Shown in pieces: positions 1-4,775 of a stretch of 9,433 nt of DNA. Below the pieces are notes generated by a model. That model worked only from the letters and a program-made list of their open reading frames with translations. It searched no databases and was not told the origin of the DNA. Within the stretch, counting starts at the first letter, position 1, and every line of letters starts with the position of its first letter. The translations under genes were made by a program, and so were the position numbers. The stretch comes from an uncultured Eubacteriales bacterium (GTDB lineage: Bacteria > Bacillota_A > Clostridia > Oscillospirales > Oscillospiraceae): positions 1 to 9,433 of the forward strand of contig ONPY01000088.1 in NCBI GenBank assembly GCA_900319835.1. Reading direction: 5' to 3'.

Positions 1-129
1 CTGCCTTTCGATTTTGTCTGAGCAACTCAACCCTAACACAGGTACTCTCTATTCGCTATTCTTTTTTACCTTCTGTCACACATCATTGTAAACCCTACAA
101 GAATTGTTGCAGACAGTGGCGTAAGGTTA
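1..129. other. AT-rich non-coding leader upstream of the operon
   Basis: No convincing reading frame with a ribosome binding site is seen here on either strand. The stretch is clearly more AT-rich than the genes that follow. It contains a T-run near 61-67 and a small inverted repeat at 86-100, but no GC-rich stem followed by a T-run that would mark a terminator for an upstream gene. It looks like the spacer in front of the operon promoter. What lies to the left cannot be told from this window. Confidence 0.6.
86..100. repeat. Short inverted repeat TTGTA-N5-TACAA upstream of promoter
   Basis: The arms TTGTA (86-90) and TACAA (96-100) are perfect reverse complements separated by AACCC. The element lies about 30 bases upstream of the predicted -35 box, where a dimeric regulator could bind. 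Five-base arms in AT-rich DNA arise easily by chance, so a regulatory role is only a possibility. Confidence 0.3.
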
Positions 130-158
130 TTGCCTTTTCGCGGCTTTTGCGGTATAAT
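130..158 (+). promoter_or_regulatory. Predicted sigma-A-type promoter for the operon
   Basis: The -35 box TTGCCT (130-135) matches four of six consensus bases and is followed by exactly 17 bases and a perfect TATAAT -10 box (153-158). The transcription start is expected near 165, giving a leader of about 48 bases before the cdaA start codon. No comparably good promoter was noticed between the downstream genes, so this one may serve the entire block; internal promoters cannot be excluded by eye. An imperfect tandem repeat (134-152) occupies the spacer, and the palindrome TATCGATA (160-167) sits at the predicted start site. Confidence 0.75.
134..152. repeat. Imperfect tandem repeat filling the promoter spacer
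   Basis: CTTTTCGCGG (134-143) is followed immediately by CTTTTGCGG (144-152), differing by one inserted base. Together they fill the interval between the -35 and -10 boxes. Gain or loss of a unit would change the spacer length and so promoter strength. A direct-repeat binding site is also possible. Function is inferred only from position. Confidence 0.45.
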
Positions 159-213
159 ATATCGATAAGGTCTATCCTAGATAAAGTCTGTTTGCACATA
201 TGGGGAATCTCGA

Positions 214-1089
214 ATGGAAAGCATTACAAACTTACTCAGTCGAGCCGGCAATTATCTGACAACGATAGGGATATCGGACTTCATCGATATCCTTATCGTC
301 GCTTTCCTGATTTACCGGGTCATCTGGTTTGTCAAAAAATCCAACTTCATCAATCTGGCAAAGGGCCTGCTTTTGATTCTCCTGGCGCTGTGGTTATCGG
401 GTGAGTTCGGTCTGATCATGATTAACTACATTTTGCGCCGCGCGGTGGAGTTGGGCATGATCGCCCTGGTCATCCTGTTCCAGCCGGAGCTGAGAAGACT
501 GCTGGAGCGCGTCGGCAGCAGCTTTAACCGCAACCACAACGCGGCCGGATCGGTGATCAACGCCGCCATTGAACAGACCGTTCAAGCCTGTTGTGATATG
601 GCGGCCACCAAAACAGGAGCGCTAATTGCTTTTGAGCGCAAGGTCCCGCTCGGACCTGTCATTGCGACCGGCACCGTCATCAACGCGGACGCCAATTCGG
701 AACTGATCAAGAACCTGTTCTTCAACAAGGCTCCGCTGCACGATGGCGCGGTAATCATCCGCGACGGCAGAGTGGAGGCAGCCGGCTGTGTCCTCCCGCT
801 GACGCAGGCCATGAATCTCAGCAAGGATCTGGGCATGCGCCACCGGGCAGGTCTCGGACTGAGCGAACAGTCCGACGCTGTGGTGATCATCGTCTCCGAG
901 GAGACGGGAGCCATTTCCGTGGCACTGGAGGGGATGTTGAAACGGCATCTCACCGGCGACGAACTGAAGAAGGTTCTGACGGAAAACATGAACTCCGAGG
1001 ACAAGCAGGAAGATGCGCCCGGCATCCTGAACGCCATACGCAGTTTCTTCAAGGGATTTGAGCATGAAGATGAAAGCAAGACTGAATAA
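214..1089 (+). CDS. cdaA: Diadenylate cyclase CdaA (c-di-AMP synthase)
   Basis: This enzyme condenses two ATP into cyclic di-AMP, the second messenger that controls potassium, osmolyte and cell-wall homeostasis in Firmicutes. The 291-residue protein has the CdaA layout: three predicted membrane helices (about 21-40, 45-63 and 66-90), a short linker, then a cytoplasmic DAC domain. The diagnostic motifs are present: GALIAFER (135-142), the DGA nucleotide motif in PLHDGAVII (D177-G178-A179) and RHRA (209-212). An acidic C-terminal tail with a possible amphipathic helix (about 270-282) follows the domain; length is close to B. subtilis CdaA (about 273). The start is supported by GGGGA (202-206) seven bases before ATG and by the short leader. 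It is the first gene of the operon and overlaps cdaR by 26 bases, the conserved cdaA-cdaR pairing. A 15-bp inverted repeat lies in codons 17-29 at the start of the first membrane helix. Confidence 0.97.
   Translation: MESITNLLSRAGNYLTTIGISDFIDILIVAFLIYRVIWFVKKSNFINLAKGLLLILLALWLSGEFGLIMINYILRRAVELGMIALVILFQPELRRLLERVGSSFNRNHNAAGSVINAAIEQTVQACCDMAATKTGALIAFERKVPLGPVIATGTVINADANSELIKNLFFNKAPLHDGAVIIRDGRVEAAGCVLPLTQAMNLSKDLGMRHRAGLGLSEQSDAVVIIVSEETGAISVALEGMLKRHLTGDELKKVLTENMNSEDKQEDAPGILNAIRSFFKGFEHEDESKTE
262..299 (+). repeat. 15-bp near-perfect inverted repeat in the 5' end of cdaA
   Basis: The left arm at 262-276 (ACGATAGGGATATCG) pairs with the right arm at 285-299 (CGATATCCTTATCGT) over 15 positions. 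Fourteen are Watson-Crick pairs and one is a G-U wobble (268/293). The loop is the eight bases 277-284. In RNA this is a strong hairpin starting 48 bases downstream of the start codon's first base. No U-run follows, so it is not a standard terminator. In DNA it is a large palindrome that could be an operator. Confidence 0.8.
1051..1056 (+). promoter_or_regulatory. Ribosome binding site that fixes the cdaR start
   Basis: AAGGGA lies inside the end of cdaA, seven bases before the ATG at 1064. This favours that ATG over the TTG at 1058, which is too close, and over the second ATG at 1070, thirteen bases away. Confidence 0.7.
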
Positions 1090-2329
1090 GCTGTATAACA
1101 GCAAGGCCTTCTGGGCCATCGTTTCGCTGATCGCTTCGCTGGTGATCTGGGTCTATGTGTCCTCTGTGGAGACGGAGGAGTTCAAGCAGACTTTCCGCGG
1201 TGTGCGCGTGGAGCTGGCCGGTGAGACGCTGCTGCGAGATTCGAAAAACCTGGTGGTCACCGACATGGACACCAGCACCGTGACACTCGAGGTCGTAGGC
1301 CCGCGACGGATCGTTGCTGCACTGGACTCGGACAAGATCTATGCCCAGATCGACGTGAGCAAGCTCTCACGGGCGGCCTACACATCCCAGCAGTACGCGG
1401 TGATTTTCCCGGACGGGACCGATACCAGCAACCTGACCGTGCTCCGGAAAACGCCGGAGATCATCAACTTCATGGTTTCCAGCCTCACCACAAAGACCAT
1501 TCAGGTGCGCGGCAGCTTCGACGGCTCCATTGCCGAGGGCTTTACCGCGGAGACCCCGGTCTTTGAGCCGGCCAACATCGTGCTGTCGGGGCCGGAGGCG
1601 TATCTGAAAAACGTGGACTACGCCTGGGTGACCTTCGGGAAAGAGAATGTGGAGAGCACCTACCAGGTGGAGACGGGCTTTACGCTGATGAGCGCGGACA
1701 ATACACCGGCCTCTACCACCGGCATCACGACCTCAACCGATATGGTGACGGCGACACTGCCGCTGCTGATGCTCAAGGAGGTCAAGCTCGGCGTCAATCT
1801 CATTGACGGCGCGGGCGCAAACGCAGAAAACACCAAGGTCACCGTTGAACCGGCGAGTGTCATGCTGGCCGGCGACTCGGCGCTGCTGGGCGGCATGAAC
1901 AAGATCAATCTCGCCACGATCGACCTGACGGACTTTGCCGCGAGCTTTACCGACACCTACACCATCCCCATCGACAACGAGCTGCGCAACACGACCGGCG
2001 TGAATGAAGCCAAAGTGACGGTCGAAGTATTGGGACTGTCCACCAAAACCTTCAAAGTGACCAACATCTCCCAGGTCAATCTCAAGGAGGGCTATACGGC
2101 CGAAATCATTACCCAGAGCCTGGACGTGACGCTGCGAGGCTTGCCTGAGGTGCTGGAGCAGATCAAGGATGAAAACATCCGGGCGGTTGCGGATCTTGCC
2201 GATCTGAGCGAATCCACAGGTACTTACATGCCGAAAGTCCGCATCTATGTGGACGGCTTTACCGATGTGGGTGCGCTGAAGGTCAACGGCAGCGACTATA
2301 CCGTCTCCGTTGAAATTGAAAGGGGATAA
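1064..2329 (+). CDS. cdaR: YbbR-domain protein CdaR, regulator of CdaA
   Basis: CdaR is the membrane-anchored partner that binds CdaA and modulates c-di-AMP synthesis, with its YbbR domains outside the cytoplasm. From the ATG at 1064 the protein has 421 residues: a basic N-terminus, one membrane anchor (about 14-33, FWAIVSLIASLVIWVYV), then a long extracytoplasmic region that is Thr/Val/Asp-rich and low in cysteine. I see four repeat units of YbbR character, roughly 42-140, 145-232, 238-324 and 328-420; units 2-4 start with related strands (KTIQVRG, KEVKLGV, KTFKVTN). The first 26 bases overlap cdaA, implying coupled translation. B. subtilis CdaR has a similar anchor and repeat design. The usual next gene, glmM, is absent here. 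Identity is firm from architecture and context; repeat boundaries are by eye. Confidence 0.93.
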   Translation: MKMKARLNKLYNSKAFWAIVSLIASLVIWVYVSSVETEEFKQTFRGVRVELAGETLLRDSKNLVVTDMDTSTVTLEVVGPRRIVAALDSDKIYAQIDVSKLSRAAYTSQQYAVIFPDGTDTSNLTVLRKTPEIINFMVSSLTTKTIQVRGSFDGSIAEGFTAETPVFEPANIVLSGPEAYLKNVDYAWVTFGKENVESTYQVETGFTLMSADNTPASTTGITTSTDMVTATLPLLMLKEVKLGVNLIDGAGANAENTKVTVEPASVMLAGDSALLGGMNKINLATIDLTDFAASFTDTYTIPIDNELRNTTGVNEAKVTVEVLGLSTKTFKVTNISQVNLKEGYTAEIITQSLDVTLRGLPEVLEQIKDENIRAVADLADLSESTGTYMPKVRIYVDGFTDVGALKVNGSDYTVSVEIERG

Positions 2330-2332
2330 ACC

Positions 2333-2743
2333 ATGACGCAGGACGCGATCGTTTTTCGATGTCTGGCAGATGATATGGCCGAGGTCGTGGTAACGCGGTC
2401 CACTGCCTGCGGGGGAAACTGCGGCAACTGCGAGGCCTGCATGTTCCAGAGCGAGCTGAAAACCGTGGCCCGGAATCTGATTGGAGCGAGACCCGGGCAG
2501 CGCGTGGTGATTGAGAGCAAATCCTCCAAGGTTTACGGCGCGATCATGCTGGTCTATGTTCTGCCGATCGTGCTGGCGCTGCTGGGGTATTTTGCGGCGT
2601 TTGCCGCAGGCGCGCCGGAGGGACTGTGCATCGTCTGCTGCTTTGCGGGCGTGTTTCTGGGCGCCGGCATCACCGTGCTGAGCCAGAGACTGAAGAAAAA
2701 CAAAAATTCCATTACATTTGATATCGTTCAGCTGAACGAATAG
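2333..2743 (+). CDS. Small Cys-cluster membrane protein, RseC/SoxR-reducing family
   Basis: This 136-residue protein resembles the RseC/MucC (SoxR-reducing system) family: a short soluble N-terminal segment with a cysteine cluster, then two membrane helices. The cluster is C26-x3-C30-x2-C33-x2-C36, with an extra Cys at position 10. The helices are about 68-91 and 97-117, the second preceded by and containing C99, C102 and C103. A basic patch (RLKKNKN, 119-125) ends helix 2 and suggests a cytoplasmic C-terminus. The four clustered cysteines could hold an iron-sulfur cluster or zinc or act in thiol redox; the sequence does not decide. The start is well supported by AGGGGA (2321-2326) six bases before ATG, with a gap of only three bases after cdaR. 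Proteobacterial RseC is linked to sigma-E control and SoxR reduction, but neither partner is visible here, so its job beside the c-di-AMP genes is unknown. Confidence 0.8.
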   Translation: MTQDAIVFRCLADDMAEVVVTRSTACGGNCGNCEACMFQSELKTVARNLIGARPGQRVVIESKSSKVYGAIMLVYVLPIVLALLGYFAAFAAGAPEGLCIVCCFAGVFLGAGITVLSQRLKKNKNSITFDIVQLNE

Positions 2744-2744
2744 T

Positions 2745-2750
2745 GGGAGG
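2745..2750 (+). promoter_or_regulatory. Ribosome binding site that fixes the yicC start
   Basis: GGGAGG precedes the ATG at 2755 with a rather short four-base spacer. A GTG at 2743 would add four residues but overlaps the binding site itself. The family's N-terminal MxxSMTGYG signature begins at the 2755 ATG. Confidence 0.75.
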
Positions 2751-2754
2751 CAGT

Positions 2755-3633
2755 ATGATCAAAAGCATGACCGGCTACGGCAGCGCCAAAGGGACTGTCG
2801 AGGGCCTGACCATCAGCGTGGAACTCAAGAGCGTCAACAACCGGTATCTGGATACCTCCGTGCGCCTGCCAAGGAGCTTCCTCTTTGCTGAGGATGCGGT
2901 GAAGTCCGCGGTGCAGCGGCACATCAGCCGCGGCAAGGTGGACGTGTTTGTATCCGTGGATTCCTCTGCAGCGAGCGACATGACTGTAAAGGTCAATGAG
3001 GGGCTTCTTAAGGGCTATATGGAGGCCATCCGGTCCATCGCACGGGAGTATGATCTGCCGGACGAGCTGTCAGCGCTGGCTGTCAGCCGCTTCCCGGACG
3101 TGTTGAGCGTGGAGAAAAAGGATCTGGATGCCGAGGCCATCTCCGCCGGGATCATAATGATCACAGAACAGGCGCTGGAGGATTTTGATGCCATGCGTTT
3201 GAGAGAAGGCGAGAAGCTGCGGGACGATGTGCTGGGCCGCATCGCTGTCATTGACAGCCTGGTGAGCAATGTGGAGCAGGCGGCGCCCCAGACCGTAGCT
3301 GATTACCGCGCGCGGCTGGAGGCCAAGATGGCCGAGGTTCTTGGCAGTTCCGGCATCGATGAAAACCGCATCCTGGCAGAGGCGGCGATCTTTGCCGATC
3401 ACATCGCCGTGGATGAGGAGACTGTCCGCCTTCGCAGCCACATGAGTCAGCTCAACACCATGATACGCGGAAGCTCTCCCACAGGACGCAAGATCGATTT
3501 TCTGATCCAGGAGTTTAACCGTGAGGCCAACACCATCGGCTCCAAATGTCAGAATTCGGAGATCGCCCACACAGTGGTGGATCTGAAATCCGAGATCGAA
3601 AAGATCCGGGAACAGATCCAGAACATCGAGTGA
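2755..3633 (+). CDS. yicC: YicC/YloC family endoribonuclease
   Basis: Members of this family (E. coli YicC, B. subtilis YloC) are endoribonucleases, with roles described in small-RNA and mRNA turnover. The 292-residue protein shows the family hallmarks: the N-terminal SMTGYG (4-9), [13 protein letters not shown] (21-33), SRGKVDVFV (58-66), and the C-terminal DUF1732 block with [21 protein letters not shown] (245-265) followed by a charged helix that ends the protein. Length is typical (about 290). The middle region (about 120-200) is helical and charged, in keeping with a ring-forming oligomer. The start at 2755 is preferred over an upstream GTG at 2743. It lies 11 bases after the RseC-like gene and 10 before remA, and opens the conserved yicC-remA-gmk-rpoZ housekeeping order. 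Confidence 0.95.
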   Translation: MIKSMTGYGSAKGTVEGLTISVELKSVNNRYLDTSVRLPRSFLFAEDAVKSAVQRHISRGKVDVFVSVDSSAASDMTVKVNEGLLKGYMEAIRSIAREYDLPDELSALAVSRFPDVLSVEKKDLDAEAISAGIIMITEQALEDFDAMRLREGEKLRDDVLGRIAVIDSLVSNVEQAAPQTVADYRARLEAKMAEVLGSSGIDENRILAEAAIFADHIAVDEETVRLRSHMSQLNTMIRGSSPTGRKIDFLIQEFNREANTIGSKCQNSEIAHTVVDLKSEIEKIREQIQNIE

Positions 3634-3643
3634 GGAACTCCGT

Positions 3644-3907
3644 ATGAAATTGATCGGCATTGGATTTGGCAATCTCGTATCCGCCGACAGGATCATCGCC
3701 ATCGTCTCCCCGGAATCCGCGCCCATCAAGCGGATGATCCAGGATGTACGGGAAAAAGGGCTGTTGATCGACGCATCCTTCGGACGCAGCACCAGATCAG
3801 TCATCACCATGGACAGCGGAAACGTGATTCTTTCCGCCCTGCCGCCGGAGACGCTGGCGGCACGATGCGCAGAAAATAACCAGGAAGGTGGTACGATAGA
3901 TGAATGA
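3644..3907 (+). CDS. remA: RemA family DNA-binding regulator (DUF370)
   Basis: RemA is a small oligomeric DNA-binding protein. In B. subtilis it activates biofilm matrix and osmoprotection operons. The 87-residue product matches the family along its length: [17 protein letters not shown] (7-23), [21 protein letters not shown] (25-45), [12 protein letters not shown] (47-58), [10 protein letters not shown] (61-70). As I recall the Bacillus-type proteins, the DNA-contacting arginines are R18, R50 and R51; R16 and R48 here correspond to the first two, while Ser49 replaces the third. The usual DSxH pair is DSGN here. The ATG at 3644 follows GAGGA (3632-3636) by seven bases. The gene overlaps gmk by eight bases. 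Whether it controls matrix genes in this organism is unknown; it may have a broader chromosome- or stress-related role. Confidence 0.9.
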   Translation: MKLIGIGFGNLVSADRIIAIVSPESAPIKRMIQDVREKGLLIDASFGRSTRSVITMDSGNVILSALPPETLAARCAENNQEGGTIDE

Positions 3908-4499
3908 AAGAGGAAAACTGATCGTGATCTCCGGGCCATCGGGCGCCGGCAAGAGCACGGTGGTCTTCAAGGCGATCGAGGGGAGAAACGACGTATGCTT
4001 CTCCACCTCTGTCACAACCCGCAAGCCACGGCCGGGCGAGACCGACGGGAAGGAATACTTCTTCGTGGATCTGGACCGTTTCCGCGAAATGGTGGAGAAC
4101 GATGAGCTTCTGGAGCATGCGGAGTATGTCGCCAATTCCTACGGCACCCCGCGCGCCTATGTGGAAAAACAGCTGGAAGCCGGGCTGAACGTCCTGCTGG
4201 ATATAGAGGTGCAGGGTGCCCGCCAGGTGCATGAGAAGATGCCGGAGGCCGTGATGATCTTTGTGGCGCCGCCCTCCCTCAAAGAATTGGAGCGCCGTCT
4301 CAGAGGACGCGGCACGGATACGGAACGCGCCATTGAAGCGAGACTGATCCGGGCCCAGCAGGAATTTGCGGAAGCAGATTTCTACCAGTATCTGATCATC
4401 AACGACGACGCGGACAAAGCCGCCAGGGAGCTCAACGCCATCATCGACGCCTCCCACTGTCGCTTTGCCGACCGCGCAGAGAGACTCAAAAATCTGTAA
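3900..4499 (+). CDS. gmk: Guanylate kinase
   Basis: Guanylate kinase converts GMP and ATP to GDP and ADP, an essential step of GTP synthesis and of recycling GMP after (p)ppGpp metabolism. The 199-residue cytoplasmic protein has the P-loop GPSGAGKST (12-20), the GMP-binding region [20 protein letters not shown] (37-56), the [12 protein letters not shown] segment (about 78-89), [10 protein letters not shown] (about 101-110) and the arginine-rich lid [17 protein letters not shown] (about 132-149). Nothing is missing and the length is normal (about 200). The start at 3900 is preceded by an AAGGTGG binding site (3885-3891) eight bases upstream and overlaps the end of remA by eight bases, so translation is probably coupled. 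It sits directly before rpoZ, as in many Firmicutes. Confidence 0.98.
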   Translation: MNERGKLIVISGPSGAGKSTVVFKAIEGRNDVCFSTSVTTRKPRPGETDGKEYFFVDLDRFREMVENDELLEHAEYVANSYGTPRAYVEKQLEAGLNVLLDIEVQGARQVHEKMPEAVMIFVAPPSLKELERRLRGRGTDTERAIEARLIRAQQEFAEADFYQYLIINDDADKAARELNAIIDASHCRFADRAERLKNL

Positions 4500-4516
4500 T
4501 CTTTATGAATTTGGCC

Positions 4517-4533
4517 GCCGCAGCCCATGCGGC
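4517..4533 (+). repeat. Hairpin between gmk and rpoZ
   Basis: GCCGCA (4517-4522) and TGCGGC (4528-4533) form a six-pair GC-rich stem with a five-base loop in the 50-base gap between gmk and rpoZ. No T-run follows, so it is not a standard terminator. It ends five bases before the rpoZ ribosome binding site and could act as a cleavage site, a stability element or a modulator of rpoZ translation. Confidence 0.5.
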
Positions 4534-4538
4534 AGAAT

Positions 4539-4543
4539 GGAGA
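4539..4543 (+). promoter_or_regulatory. Ribosome binding site that fixes the rpoZ start
   Basis: GGAGA lies six bases before the ATG at 4550 and nine before a second ATG at 4553. An in-frame ATG at 4505 has no comparable site and would add an Ala-rich stretch not typical of omega, so the short form is chosen. Confidence 0.75.
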
Positions 4544-4549
4544 ATTGTT

Positions 4550-4741
4550 ATGATGCTTTATCCCCCCGTAGCTGAACTCGTTGATAAGATCGGCAGCCGT
4601 TATCTGCTGGTAAACCTGGTGGCAAGACGTGCAAGAGCCCTGTCCGCCGAGGCCGAAGAGAAGCAGATCCCCCTGGAGCGCAAAGCTGTCTCCTCTGCCA
4701 TTGATGAGGTGTATACCGGCAAGCTCAGCATCAAGGACTGA
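4550..4741 (+). CDS. rpoZ: RNA polymerase omega subunit
   Basis: Omega binds the C-terminal part of beta-prime and helps RNA polymerase assembly and stability. The 63-residue protein is typical of the short clostridial form: MMLYPPVAELVDKIGSRY at the N-terminus, the core SRYLLVNLVARRARAL (16-31), a polar linker and the final helix KAVSSAIDEVYTGKL (45-59). Two consecutive ATG codons (4550, 4553) are available; the first is used here because of its six-base spacing to GGAGA. A 15-residue N-terminal extension from the ATG at 4505 is possible but unlikely. Position directly after gmk supports the call. In B. subtilis coaBC follows this gene, but here priA follows after 34 bases. Confidence 0.93.
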   Translation: MMLYPPVAELVDKIGSRYLLVNLVARRARALSAEAEEKQIPLERKAVSSAIDEVYTGKLSIKD

Positions 4742-4775
4742 GTGATTCAAAAGCCCGGCGGAGAGGAGGGGAGCC

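Noticed and set aside
159..213. c-di-AMP (ydaO-type) riboswitch in front of cdaA
   Set aside because: The predicted leader is only about 48 bases, too short for this riboswitch, and its conserved elements are not seen.
147..404. 85-codon + strand open frame overlapping the start of cdaA
   Set aside because: It begins inside the promoter, has no ribosome binding site, resembles no family, and is the other-frame shadow of cdaA.
891..906. 6-bp inverted repeat CGTCTC/GAGACG in cdaA
   Set aside because: Short, inside conserved SEETG codons, and comparable small stems occur throughout the window.
2593..2608. 6-bp hairpin TGCGGC/GCCGCA in the RseC-like gene
   Set aside because: Short stem made from Ala codons of a membrane helix; explained by codon usage.
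3070..3939. Antisense open frame opposite yicC, remA and the gmk start (289 codons)
   Set aside because: It spans three confidently identified sense genes, has a low-complexity Ser/Arg-rich translation and no family resemblance.
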